Of a stretch of 64,000 nucleotides of DNA, positions 47,944-60,160 are shown in pieces. The position numbers and the translations under genes are program-made. Positions within the stretch are counted from its first letter, which is position 1. Each line of letters opens with the position of its first letter. The DNA comes from Basidiobolus meristosporus CBS 931.73 (taxonomy: Eukaryota; Basidiobolomycota; Basidiobolomycetes; Basidiobolales; Basidiobolaceae), in NCBI GenBank assembly GCA_002104905.1, contig MCFE01000179.1, positions 1-64,000 of the forward strand, in the 5' to 3' direction. Below the pieces are notes generated by a model, which did no database searches, had not been told where the DNA came from, and was given only the letters and a program-made list of their open reading frames with translations.

Positions 47944-48820
47944 CAAGTTCTATGTGTTAGCTTGACATTTGTAGCTTAGGTAACCATGTCACATCACAAA
48001 CTCTTTGAATACAAGCTGCTGATGTGCCAACTTACCATTGGTGATCTGCTTCTGGATAAACATTCCTACAGTGTCAACATATGACTCTCAATGGAAAGCT
48101 CCTCCTCCTAAAGAATCCTTCTATCTTGACTGCACGCAGCTTTTGATTAGTTCCATATTCTGACTGATGGCTTATAGATTGAGTGCTATCTCTAATACAG
48201 ATGATAGTATGACCTTTGACATTGCAGCCATTTACTATTATCCTGCTGGAAATCATAAGAAGTTCATCCAGTAGGGGATATAGATATCTCTCCAGGTTGG
48301 ATGGTAATTCAGGCCCAGATTCCAGTGAGACTACAACCAGATATTTGCCTGGATACCTTAAGATTGGTGGCAGATTTATGTTGATGAGAATCAGTGGCCA
48401 GCAGGATTTGCTGGTAGAATAGTTGTGTGCAGAGAGTTCCCCAGGTGCAAAGGCAAAGGCATGGTCATACATACCTTCAAGGTAGCCCTTGCTTCCTAGT
48501 CATTTGTAGCATTTGCCATCAAATATATTGGTAATCTTTGTCCTTGATTGAAACTGAGTGGGGTACTCTATAGCTTCACTATATTTGCTGTACTCCATGA
48601 GCTTCTTTAGGTAGGTTATTACTGGAATATATCCAGAGTGTGAGCAATGTTTTCCTCCTATAGAGGTGGGTTACTGACAAGTTAGGCACCATGCAATGGT
48701 GACATTTTCTGATGTGAATGCCATGCACTGTTAGCACATGCTGGTATCAGAACTGTGTCTGGGTCATATGTTGCCAGCTACATGATGGTTGTCTATTTGT
48801 AATATATACATGGTATGTTG
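47944..48820 (-). pseudogene. Tnp2-type (CACTA-like) transposase remnant
   Basis: On the minus strand the stretch from about 48660 to 48074 reads HCSHSGYIPVITYLKKLMEY, then ITNIFDGKCYK, YLEGMYDHAFAFAPGE, SCWPLILININLPPILRYPG, LESGPELPSNLERYLYPLLD and ELLMISSRI. The order W-P-I-I-L-x-N-x-N-L-P-P ... G-P-x-x-P-x-x-L-x-x-x-L-x-P-L-x-x-E-L is that of Tnp2-type transposases (PF02992-like) of fungal CACTA elements. Stops (e.g. after KCYK) and a frame break at about 48090 show it is dead. Assignment is by remembered motif pattern. Confidence 0.6.
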
Positions 48821-51800
48821 TATCCCATAATAATTTTGGCAAGAAGTAGCAGTAAATCCTCAGAGCCCCCATTACTGATATTGGTGGAAACATGCCATTT
48901 CTCTAGCTACAACATTATATCATTCATCAGTAGATGGACTACTGGGCTCACATGGCTACACCAGGTGTCCTTGACATTCTTTCCAATGAGTGTTGTCTTA
49001 TTGAATATTGGGACTTTGCTAGGCTCATGCAGGGTACTGTTGTCAGGTGATATAGGCTCACAATCTATCATTAAGCCTTCTTCTTAAGAGCTGTTGCTCT
49101 GCAGGTCACATTCAGAAGGCGGATGTTAGCTAGAAGGTAACACAAATTCAGCTGTTGCAGTTTGTGCAAGGTGACAAGTGTAGCTAGATACCATTATAGA
49201 AGTATCAAGTGGCTGGCACAATATTGGTGATACAGTAGCACCTGTGGAATGCTCAAATATGACTTGTGTGGCAAAACACTGGCTACAATCCTTGTAATAC
49301 TTCCTATGCTGTCTCTGTGCTTCATGGCTGAGAGGGTTGTTACAATAGCCATGTAGTTCTTTTCCCTTCACTTACAGTCCTGAGTCAAAGTACTCTGTTG
49401 ATGAGGCAAACAGATTTACACTGAGCAATGTAAATCTATTACGTCATTTTTTGTCAATACTCATGTGAATTCAAGACAGTCTTGTGTTTACAAAATTGCA
49501 TCTACATGAATGTAAGATTCAATGATAACCCACTACAGTGAGCATTATGAATAGGCTTGTGGTGCCATATATGCATGCATACATAGCAATGTTTCCCCTT
49601 GGTTTGACTAGTATCCATATACTTGCCACCAAAAAATACAGCAAAATTGTGTGGTTCTCAACTAAGCTACACAGCTGACAGCAGCAGAAGTATAGTTGGA
49701 CAACAGCTTGCTTTGACATTCAGTGCAATAAGCAGGGCTACATCCAGAAAAGGCTGTGTTGACAGTGTACCCACTAAAAATAATAATGCAGACTTCTCAA
49801 GTGCTCAGTCAAGTAGGCAATTGAGAATCTCTGCAGAGTAACAACCTGACCATAATGCTCAGGCAAATGAGAATGTAGCAGACATAGTACCTCCAGTGGA
49901 GGACTAGTAAGTTGCTGTCTTAACATCAGCACCATCAGTATTACCAAGTATGCTGTTGGCATATGCCAAACCATTAATGAGGCAAATAAGTGCAGACCCT
50001 AATAAGATATATGCAATGGCCTAGAGAAGTCAGGAAGTTGTCCAGAGACAGGATAAGCAGTTAATATATGCCAAGCAGTCAATAGTCAAGGCAGAGAATG
50101 CAGTGTATTTGCTGCAAAGAAGGAGCCCATATAGCTCAGTGTTGCAGCTAAGATTTAAGAAATTTGCCAATACACCAGCAAAGGAGTACTGTGAAGTCTT
50201 TGAAGCACAACAACAGTGCACAAAGATAAAGCCTGCAAAAGAATATACCACAGCATGGGAGGAAAGAACAACGCATATATACCAAAGCCCAATAATCAAT
50301 GAATATTTGAGATCTCTGAAGCCATTGAGTGTAATGATGAAGAGTGTGCTAATATACAAGAGGCTGTACCAAGTCTAGCATGCCATCCCCTCAAGGCTGG
50401 TAAACATGTGACCATCAGAAACTCAAGGTCAGGCAGAATGTACTTGACTTGCTCCACATGTATTACCCTAGATTCTAAAAAGTAAAAGGTATTGGCCAGT
50501 ATTGGTAGGCTGAGAGAGTTTCTCAAAAGATGCAGAAACTACAAAAGGCAGAAGTACAAATGCTTCACAGCTAACAACCAGAGGCTTCCTCAACAGCCCA
50601 TTAAAAGCAGGGCCAAAAGCTCTAAACAAGCAGCAAAAAATGTGTGGTAGCCAGAAGAGTGCTGATAAGGGACAGGCTGGAAGAAACAGATGCACCAGTG
50701 CAACTTGCATCAAGGAAAAAGGATAGTATTTATCAAGAGGTACTGAGTCAAAGTAGTAGTGGAGGGCCTGGCAGTGATAAAAATCATCAGGTTTCTCAGG
50801 AGCCTGTCACAATTAGGGCTGAAAGCTCAAAGCAAGTGGCAAAGAAATGTCAGGTTGCCTGAAGCTTGCCAGTGAGGAACAAGCACTCAGCAGTTAGTGC
50901 ATCCATGCAGCACTCATCAAGGGGAAGAGGTAGATTAGTACAGGAAGCGCTTGTACAAGGTAGCAGCAATAAAGGAAAAGGTAAAGGGAAAAAAGTCTAC
51001 ACAAACCAGAGGCCGGAAAGCATGATAAAGAAACTGCCATTCTCAGTAATTGAAGCCAGCAGCCCAGAACAGTTTGAATCCTGTAATAGCTAAGAAGAAT
51101 TGCTAAGAAGACAATGACTGTTTTCTCAAGAGTTGGATGCATTGTCAGTCATGTTACATTACGGTGAGGTAGATGGGTTTGCAGAGTAAGGTAATCTCAC
51201 CACAACAGCTTCCACATCCTCTATTGTAGAAAAAGTGGAGATCCTACTGACAGACAAAGCAACAACATCAAGAATTCCAAGGACAATCATAATTCCTACA
51301 GTGGAATATTCAGGCAATAATAGACACTGCAAAAGGTTGCAGCACTTCCTCAAGTGCAATACTAAAGAAAATGTACTGGAACATTGCAGAGATTTATTTC
51401 AAAGGCTGGCAGATTATGTATTAGACCTTGCAGTGCTGGCCAAAGAACAGAACATATGGGAACCAGTGAATGAACAATGGCATAAAGCTTTAGAGTTCCA
51501 GCTGAAGTTATGGAAACAGGGCATATTGGCAGAAATACTTATTGAATGATGGATTTTAATGGACTTACTTGTTGAGTGTGAGGCTGGGCTTAATGTTAGT
51601 CTTGGATATAAAAACTTGTACAGGTCAGTAAAATTGGCAATAGAGTTATAATTGAAGAGTGAATAGAAATAAGCTAATATGTATGCAAGAAAAGTAAGAA
51701 TATTGGTTGAGTCAGGAAGTAAGAAGTATGAAAAAGAGGCAATAGCCAATAAATGTACTCAAATGTAGGAGGTGATTGAAAGTCTGGGATCTGAAAGTGA

Positions 51801-52449
51801 GAAAACTGGCAGAGTAGCAATCAAAAGTTACTTATATATTGCTGTGATGAGAAATTTTAATCAAATTTTTTGTGAAATGTGAGGTTCTATTTTTGAACAG
51901 TCTTTGCATACTGTCCATACCTCTGAGTTACAGGATTTAAACTTTGTGGTGGCCTTTGACAGGATCATCACAGTTATATTTCATAGGGAAAGGACACTCC
52001 CAGGAGACTATGCTGGCAGCCAACCAACTTTAGAAGTACTGTGCATAAGGAATATTGAGTTTAGATAACTGGTGATGCATTAGATTCTTTGCCAGGCTTG
52101 CTCTTCACATACAAGTATATCTTTGTGTCTCTATATCAGTACTCAACAAAACTGAGGGCACCAATAAAGTCAGTAGTGAATAATTGTAAAAGTGAAGTAA
52201 CAGCATATTATAGTACACAAATAAAATAGATAATTACATGTCTGGAATCAGGAAATGATAATAGAGGCAGGGAGTGGGTCAAAAGTAAAAAAGGGACAAT
52301 TGAGAGTGCAGGCTTTACTAATACTTGCAATGATTTTTGCTTTGCAAGGCTCAAAGACAATGAAAGGATCAGGTTCACTATCTAAGTTAGCTGACTTATG
52401 ATTGTTTTGCACAAATGTAATAAGTTAATATATCCATATCTCCTATACA
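48821..52449. repeat. AT-rich decayed transposon DNA with degenerate open frames
   Basis: About 3.6 kb with CAGCA/GCAGT-rich sequence. Several plus-strand frames in series (50103-50378, 50644-50862, 50866-51093, 51235-51549) have Lys/Gln/Ser-rich translations and may be the broken accessory ORF of a DNA transposon; none matches a family I recognise. Confidence 0.4.
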
Positions 52450-53246
52450 AAAGTGCTGTATCTGTTCATTTATTTGCAAAAGTTCTGTATAGATTGTAGG
52501 CTCTTATGTGTTGCTTGTGAATCAATTAGCTGTTCAAGTATTTGTGCAAAGCCACCTTTGTTGATACTTATGCTTACAATTATAGTTTACTGTCCACCTG
52601 CATTGATTGTTCTGTTGTCTACCACAAAAGCACATCATTTGGAATATCTTGATATTAGTTTAGATATTACTTTCAATATGTAAATGGCTGAGATGCTCCA
52701 GAGTATGTATACCATGCCTAAGAGCCCTTTTTTCTGGCTGTACTGAGTTCAGATTTGAGCTGCTTATGTCTGGCAGTTGCAACATATATACATTTATATC
52801 ATTCAAGTGGAAGATATCACTTTTTTAAACACAAATCTAATCAGTGTCCCTCACTAAGATTGCCTCTTTCTTTGAAGGAATTTAGGTATCCCTGTTTGTT
52901 GTTATTATGCATATTATAGTATTGACTACTTCATTCTGATTGCAGCTTGATCATTTCAATTCTTTTTACAAATGCCTTCAGTTAACACAATCTACAAGCA
53001 TATACTCAATTCTGAACTCTAGGGCTTACACAAGTCCCTGAAATTGGCTTGTCAGAGTATACAAGATGGTTACTCTCATAGCTTCATTAGTAGCTAGCAT
53101 TCCTACTGATTTCATGCCAATAACCAATTCAGCCACTCTGCTAATTGAGTTGTCTGTACTTCTGCTGGCAGTGACTTGGTAGTCAAGATTCTGTGTTTTG
53201 GATAGATTTTTGCAGCAGCTGAAAATGATTGATAGGGCTTAAAGCT
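52450..53246 (-). pseudogene. copia element D, old and heavily decayed Gag/protease region
   Basis: Minus-strand sequence resembles the Gag (about 52980-53230) and protease/pre-integrase (about 52560-52740) parts of elements A-C, at clearly lower similarity. No open frame remains and the 3' half is absent. Confidence 0.6.
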
Positions 53247-53586
53247 TGTTGTAAGAGTTTTGGATAAGCTGGGAGTGATTAGCAGAGAAAGTACATTACA
53301 TAGTTTTCACTCAATGAATTTGAATATAAAAGCAATGCTTATAGTTTAAGATAGTGTTGCCAAGATAAACACCTAGAATATGCCTAGGAAGATCACCAGC
53401 GCATGTGTGCAAAGTTTGGTAAACTTTGGTCAACATGGGTGTTTTTCATGTCATGGGTATCTGATAATTTGGAAAAAAATTCCAAGTCCAACAAGAAATT
53501 CGGGCTAAATTCTTTAAGATTTGTAGGCTCTGAATTAAGTGACCAAGATAATAGAATAATTAGGTGTAAATACAAAATTTACAACA
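53247..53586 (-). repeat. 5' LTR of copia element D
   Basis: Diverged LTR from TGTTGTAAGAG to TTTACAACA. It marks the right edge of the transposon island, 375 bp from the DPP4 copy 2 start. Confidence 0.72.
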
Positions 53587-53961
53587 AAAGGCCAGGAAAT
53601 ATCAGCAATTGAATCGCGGATCAGAATGCAGTGTATCAAAGTAACTTCATAGCAGATTCGTCAGTACGTCATCTGATTCAGCGACATTTGAAACATGAAG
53701 GGACAATAAGATTCTAACACAAATGGGTTAGTGTTGGCCGCATTCAACTATATTTAATTGCTTCAGGAACCTCCTTCCTGGGTAAATCCTTGATTATGCA
53801 AAGACTGGTGATGATGATTGAATAATAGCAATACAAGTCACAAGAGAATCCTCTGCACACGTGATACTGATCAGGAGCTCAACTTAGGGAACCCTCAATT
53901 ACGTCGGGCTAGATAGTATAAAAGAAGATTCACTGAGCTAAAAAATAACCATTTTTGATAT
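53587..53961. other. promoter region of DPP4 copy 2
   Basis: 375 bp of non-repetitive DNA between the island and the gene. Confidence 0.5.
53917..53923 (+). promoter_or_regulatory. TATA box of DPP4 copy 2
   Basis: TATAAAA, 39 bp upstream of the ATG at 53962. Confidence 0.55.
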
Positions 53962-56487
53962 ATGATGTTCAAGACATCAAGCAGCCTATTCATAGGTTTC
54001 CTTCTTCTATATGTGATAGATGTGGGTGGCGACCAAATAGCATGTAAGTGTAGCTAGCTCTGTGCACTGCCCAGCTTCCTGCGCTGACCTCATTCGTAGG
54101 GATATTGGATAAAAATCCGTCGCCTGGAAAATTGATATATACTTGGAGTGACTTTGTCAATGGAAATAGAAATCTCACCGCTAAATCCCCCAGTTTTACC
54201 TGGACACAAGGTTTAAACGGAGAGGATGGAGCCTACATCACCTCTACTAACGGAGATATTGTCCTCAACAACCTCTTATCAAATAACTCCCAGACTCTTG
54301 TTAGAGGAACCGATGTTACTGACCCGAATGGTAAACCACTAAATCAGTTCCGATATGCACTTTCACCTAACAAGAAGAAAGTTCTCTACGCAACTGACTA
54401 CAAAAAGGTAAAGAATCGTCGCCATACCGAGAAAAAACACCCTGCTATGGCTTACTAACGAAGTTTCTCTTTGTTCTTTGTTTATTGTCACCTGAATAAC
54501 CCAGCAATGGCGTCACTCCTACTATGCCAAGTACTGGGTATATGATATCGAGACGAAGAAGACCACTCCGTTGACCACAGATTCTGGCAAACCCGACATC
54601 ACCTATGCCACTTGGAGCACCGACAGTACCCATCTGTCCTTCGTTCGGGACAACGACCTGTATGTTACCGACCTCAAGAGCGAAGTTAGAGTGACCAAGG
54701 ATGGCACGGCCACGGTGTTCAATGGAGTCCCGGATTGGGTGTACGAGGAGGAGGTATTCAGCAGCAATTACGCACAATGGTGGTCACCTGGAAGCCAAGC
54801 AATCGCATTCCTGCGATTGAACGAGACAACCGTCCCGGAGTTCCGCATGCCAGTGTATCACCCGGGGAATATGAGTGACTCTTACCCAAGCGAGGTGATC
54901 ATAAGATATCCGAAGGCAGGCTACCCCAACCCAACAGTGTCGCTGCACATCTACCATCTGAACGCGGAGAATGGACCATTGGCAGTGGAGTTCCCAGCCA
55001 CTGATGGCCTGGACCCAGCGGAGATGATCATTGGGGAGGTGAAGTGGCTCACGGAGAAGGATGACCTCTTGCTTGTGCGGGTGAGCAACAGGATCCAGAA
55101 CAAGCATTGGATCTTCATTGTGGACGGACAGTCGGGCATGGCCAAGCTTACCAGACGCGAGGCGGCCACGGATGAAGGATGGCTGGACTGGCATCAGGCG
55201 GTAAGCTATGTCCCAGCCAACGGCACCACCGGGGTCCAGGAAGGGGGCTATATCGACATCGTAGAGCACAGCGGGTACAAGCATCTAGCACTCTACACCC
55301 CCGTCACGGCGGAGAAGCCAGTGTACCTCACACGGGGCGAATGGGAGGTGAACAGCATTCTTGGGGTTGACGCCGTCCGAGGCCAAGTGTACTACACAAG
55401 CACCGAGATCGACTCTACCGAACCACACGTGTTCAGCGTGAGCTTCGGAGGTAGGAAGAAGCAGCTCTCCCCGAAGGTCAGAGGAGGGGCATTCAGTGCG
55501 GCCTTCTCGAACAACAAGGGATACTACATCTTGAAGTATCTTGGACCCCAGATCCCATGGTCGAAGCTGTACTCCATTGACGATAGCAAGTTTGAGAGAG
55601 TGCTGGAGGACAATAGCGCGTTGCAAAAGGTGTTGGCGAACTACAAGGTCTCCACCCGTCGCTACAAGAAGATTACGGTAGACGGGGTGGAGCTCAACAC
55701 GATGGAGATTCTGCCACCGGATTTCCAGGAGTCGGCTCGCCATAAGTACAACGTACTGTTCCATGTCTACGGTGGGCCAAACTCCAACTATGTCACGCGT
55801 AACTTCCGACTCGGCTTTGATGACTTCCTCACCGCTGCGCCATGGTCGAACGTAATCATCGTGAAGGTGGATGGACGTGGTACTGCATTCAAGGGCCGCA
55901 AATTCCGCTCACCAGTGTGCGGCCACCTTGGCCGGTATGAGGCCATTGATCAGGTGAATGCCGGGAAGTACTGGAAGCAGCTCCCCTACGTCAACCCCGA
56001 GAATGTCGCCATTTGGGGCTGGTCGTATGGCGGGTACATGACCGGAAAGGTGCTGGAGACTGACACCCAAGTCTTCAAAGCCGGTATTTCCGTGGCACCA
56101 GTAACCGACTGGAAGCTCTATGACTCGGTGTACACCGAGCGATACATGTCCACACCACAGGACAACCCTGAGGGCTACGAGGAGGCCGGAATCCGAAACA
56201 TGACTGGATTCCATCACGCAGACTACCTGCTGGTCCACGGCACAGGTGACGACAATGTCCACTTCCAGAACTCCTTGAATCTGGTAGATGCATTGACCAT
56301 GGCCAAGGTTCATCGCTATCGCTTCCAACCATTCACCGATTCGGATCATAGCATCAACATTCGCAATGCCACTGAGGGAATCTACTTCCGTATTGTCAGC
56401 TTCCTGGCTGAAAGGTTCCAATTGTTCCCCGACACACCCAATATTGACCTTCAAGTGGAGAGGGCGTTATATGCGGGCAAATCATAG
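53962..56487 (+). CDS. DPP4: secreted dipeptidyl peptidase IV (family S9B), copy 2
   Basis: Exons 53962-54043, 54100-54407, 54505-56487 (790 aa). Exon 1 encodes a different signal peptide from copy 1 (KTSSSLFIGFLLLYVIDVGG). Exon 2 is a mosaic: its middle (AKSPSFTWTQGLNGEDG to NNLLSNNSQTLV) nearly matches copy 1, while both ends differ. Exon 3 has the same double-Glu (VYEEEVF) and catalytic motifs GWSYGGY, GTGDDNVHF and DSDHSI. It is nearly identical to copy 1 until GIYFRIV, after which the last ~35 residues diverge. The frame is intact, with a TATA box at 53917, so the gene looks functional. The two genes are divergent, with the transposon island between them. Confidence 0.95.
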
Positions 56488-56753
56488 TCCATGTAATTAC
56501 CGTAGAAAACGCGTAGTAAACTGTAGCCAAGTGAACTCCACACCCCTGTTCGTGCATTTCTGTTAGCTTGATGTGCATGGAAACTGGCCCAAAGCCGTGA
56601 TGGCATTATGCATATGAGGGGGGTCATAATTTAATGCATGTAACGTATTAAAGGAATTCATTTATTCCAAAAGATTGGTTTGGCTGGAAACGGTATCGCA
56701 ATTGGTGCTCAATGGGGATTTCTGTTCTCCACAAGAGCATTCGTTAGGGGATC

Positions 56754-58038
56754 TCACTCATTCAGGAAATTCCATATGAATTCCGATGCGTTGATATACT
56801 GAACAGGTGGCCATGAATGCCTTCCCCGCTGTGTTTCAATCAGTGAGACTTGGACATGACTCTCTTCTGAGTCGAGACAGTCTTGGTAGAGATGCTGGGT
56901 GACAGGGCCCTTATGGAACCCAATACTAGAGATCTTACACTGATACTTCTCACTGCTCCAGAACGTGATCGTCTCCAAGGCGGTCTTGATTTTGTATCCA
57001 ATTGGTAAATAGATTTTATAGCGGTAAGGGAATAGGGGGTCACCTGGGATGCGCCCAATTAGTCATGCAAAGTAAACCAAACATGGGGCCATCATCTTAC
57101 TTGTTCCGTGGAAATGAAGGACTGAAAATGCGTTGGTAGAGTTGAACATGTAGTCGCAAGTATTTGCCATGGAGCCTAGTAAAGCAATCTACGTGGTAAA
57201 TGGGTAGTACCAGAATTGGAAGTGTATCTTCGCTACCTGACATAGGGGCAATTCCTCGAAACTTAATCAACGAAGCTCCATCCTCGTCTACCCCAAGCCC
57301 ATTGTTGTGGCACGCCCAAGCATATGACATGGCACCGCCAGCAGAAAAGCCGAAAGTGAAGACTCTCTCGAAATCAATCTTCTCACGACCCAAGGTGTCC
57401 ACTAGGCGGTTTGCTACACGGTTCAAGTATTTTATGTCGTCACCTTTACTGAAACAACACGTTCCAGCTGTCGAAGTTGGTCAGCGGGCGAAAGATTCAA
57501 AGCTAGTTGTGGGGGATATCTCTCTTACCATTCCAGGTATAGCTGGTAGAATCAAGGGTAGAGGCGCTGCCTTTTGGGTAGACTGATAGGAAATGATATT
57601 TGTCTGCGGCCAGATCCATTCCAGTACCGTGAGCGAAGTTCTCAGGATTATCACCCTGAAAAGGGCAAGATAGCATTAAGCAAATGTCTGCTTTTTGTAA
57701 ACCATCCCACTTACCATCCCATGCAAGCCAAACACAATCGGGATCTTTTTTCTGGTGGAAAGTAGTTCAGGTACATGGACCAAAAATTCTCGCGGTTGAC
57801 CGCGAACCAAATCGTCGGTGAAGTTAAAAACATAATCGCCAGGCTTCAGGTTCACGAACTCGTCTTCCTTCCAGGAAAGCGCTTTGGCTCGAGTTCCGAT
57901 GGCCGTAGGCTCTGCAAGAGAAGCAAGGTCGGCAGAGGGAAAAGGGATTTGAAACGCGGAAACGTTTAGGAGAGACAGAAGAATCAAAGAGTGGGATGCA
58001 AGCCCCGTTATTGAAACTCTATGTGGAAAAGTAAGCAT
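56754..58038 (-). CDS. secreted esterase of the PHB-depolymerase/feruloyl-esterase type
   Basis: Minus-strand exons: 57715-58038, 57529-57655, 57237-57467, 57101-57175, 56754-57043 (348 aa); all introns GT-AG and in phase. The N-terminus has a hydrophobic leader (ASHSLILLSLLNVSAF). Then come REFLVHVPELL, IPIVFGLHGM (oxyanion-hole region), GTGMDLAADKYHFLSVYPKG and the nucleophile elbow GFSAGGAMSYAWACHNNG. These are followed by VLHFHGTSDPLFPY (acid residue) and GRHSWPP (catalytic His). This is the alpha/beta-hydrolase pattern of LpqC-like PHB depolymerases and CE1 feruloyl esterases. Substrate unknown; aryl or polymer esters outside the cell are likely. An alternative upstream ATG exists at 58176 but would put the leader internally, so 58038 is preferred. 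Confidence 0.88.
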
Positions 58039-58475
58039 TACTCTCAGCTGGAACAATTTGTTGGCAGTGAGGGATGTATTGATCATGGTTTTAAGAATGA
58101 ACGTGGGCTGACCAGAAGTAGAATCGCCAGAACAATTGACGGTCACGGGATTGGGATTCATTGATTCCGCACACAATGCTATTATTGTGTAATTGATTCA
58201 CCAACATTTATGCCATCCAGTCTACTCTGGTTTGAAAGCTCTGCATTATTCGAGTTTGCCAAGACCACCCACATGCCAAAGGTCCACTACAAGAGTAATA
58301 TGGTTAATGCCGCAAACCCCAAGCATTCTCTTGGTCTACATTGACTACACATCCAGGTTTCCGTTAGAGCTAAATGGGTCTGCACCAGGTTATATATTAT
58401 ATGCATGTATTATATAGTAACAATTCAACTACTGGTACATTAAGCCTACATAGCAAGATCGGCATGCATCGCGAG
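58039..58475. other. intergenic
   Basis: About 440 bp between the esterase start and the methyltransferase stop; nothing supported. Confidence 0.4.
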
Positions 58476-59189
58476 TCATTCCTGCTTGGTGATCGGCTTC
58501 TGGACGACAAACCACCAGAACTCGATTTCTGCACCATGTTCATTCTCGACAATGACCTCGTCGTCCACAAACACAAACCCAACAGAGCTCAGATGCTCGC
58601 GAATCTTGGAGCAACTCCAACTGCTCCAGTACATAGGGGCACCGATCCAATTGGGGTCATAGATCACCGGGACGTCCATGGTGGCAAGATTGCAGATGAA
58701 GTACCCGCCAGGCTTTAGCCAGTTGTAAATGTTCTCGAGCAGTACCAACTGCATATCGCGTGGGACATGGATGATGGAGAAGAACGCCACAACCGCGTCA
58801 AATGTATAGTTGGAGTAGGCCAGCTTCATCATATCCGCGCTTACCAGGTCCACAGAGTTCTCGGCTGGATTGGCCGAGATCCATCGTTTGAGATTCTCCC
58901 GTGCCAACTGGATCTGTCTTTCGGACAGGTCTACTGCAGTGATTTGGTACCCCTTCTCGAGCATCTTCTGTGTCCACGGCAGGCCAGTGGCGCAACCCAG
59001 CTCGAGCAGGCGGGTTGTGTTCTGCGCGGGGGCCAGCTCATACAGTTTCTCGAGGTATTTCAGTCGAGGGCTGTTGGTGGTGTTGTCCGCGGTGTTCGAT
59101 TCTTCAGCCCAAGCTAGATAATCCAGAGCAATTTTATCATATCCCTCCTTAACAAGCGCTATGGGGTCCACAATATCAGTCTCACTCAT
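58476..59189 (-). CDS. class I SAM-dependent methyltransferase
   Basis: Intronless, 237 aa from the ATG at 59187-59189 (MSETDIVDPIALVKEGYDKI). The frame is open 21 codons further upstream, but those codons lack family features. SAM-binding motif I is RLLELGCATGLPW, motif post-I is ITAVDLSERQI, then SADMMKLAYSNYTFDAVVAF (motifs II/III) and WLKPGGYFICNLAT (motif IV-like). The C-terminal part ends EHGAEIEFWWFVVQK. This is the methyltransf_11/25 type, common in small-molecule methylation. Substrate cannot be inferred. No biosynthetic gene cluster partners are visible; the neighbouring esterase is on the same strand. Confidence 0.88.
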   Translation of the reverse strand: MSETDIVDPIALVKEGYDKIALDYLAWAEESNTADNTTNSPRLKYLEKLYELAPAQNTTRLLELGCATGLPWTQKMLEKGYQITAVDLSERQIQLARENLKRWISANPAENSVDLVSADMMKLAYSNYTFDAVVAFFSIIHVPRDMQLVLLENIYNWLKPGGYFICNLATMDVPVIYDPNWIGAPMYWSSWSCSKIREHLSSVGFVFVDDEVIVENEHGAEIEFWWFVVQKPITKQE

Positions 59190-60160
59190 TGTTTTTGTCT
59201 TGTGGTTGGTTGCCCAACCAACCACCCACCATCTTAAATAGCTTTCATGCATCGAGAAATCGCTGGACGACGGGTTTCTGTGGAAAGCGATGGAACCTGC
59301 GGAATGATGTCACCTTGGCCTGCCCACTGATTGGTGTGCCTCCCCGCTAGAAAATCACACAAATACAAGTGGGATGGTACCAGCGTAACCTTGGTTTCTG
59401 AATCACAAAACATTGGAATCTCAAGATCAACCAGATAGGAAGGCTGTCTTGTACCACCGTATCCACGGCTAGGAAATGGAACGCTGCATTGTATGGCAGT
59501 AGAACATCGGTACAACCCCGCGCTGCCTATTCCCGGCGGTATTGGTTGTCGACAGCGTGCCTTTTCTTCTGGAATCTGGTTCCATGCCGACCATGATGAG
59601 CTAGCCTCCTTTGCCACAATATATACCATACCTCCAAGTTCATCATTTCCGAGGACTGACATCTGTAGGGGAGCCTTGCTGCGGCAGGAAGGCGTGGCTG
59701 GCTGGCCAATGGCTTGGCTTCCCCGCGTGGATCAATGCGCATGTACCCGAAATACTTCTCCAATGCATGCTTTCGACTTTGAGCCCAGAAATGAGGCAAT
59801 CATATACTGGACACATCCACCCGGATAAATCCCGGGGCCTCTAGAACAAATAAATAGACTGGGTTTTCGGATTGCAATGAAGATCTCGATCCAAAGCAGT
59901 TCATCCTTTCTTTAAATTGGTTGCATTTGGGGCACAAACTTGAAGATGGATGCTACGCATCTGGGAACTGTCCCCATTTCGTGCTATTCTAATTCTGGCC
60001 TATAATTAATGCAAGCTTGTTCATATTCATTCTATTGGGGGCTCAATGAGTGACAGAAATCCAAGTATACCGGATGACCATTTGCAATCTATGGTGGGCC
60101 TGGTTTTTCTCTAACCCCAAGCTACCTAATATCTGGAAGTGATCAGTGCATGGACTAAGA
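59190..60160. other. intergenic
   Basis: About 970 bp. Overlapping short frames on both strands at 59490-59840 look like chance; no domain seen. Confidence 0.35.

Noticed and set aside
30400-53600. Repeat-induced point mutation as the cause of the AT-rich island
   Set aside because: The AT bias and stops would fit, but I could not measure CpA-to-TpA bias among copies, and several stops (e.g. TGA in Gag of element B) are not of the CAA-to-TAA kind. Not claimed.
59493-59844. Overlapping frames on both strands downstream of the transposon-free spacer
   Set aside because: Three frames overlap on both strands with no motif; typical of chance in GC-richer spacer.
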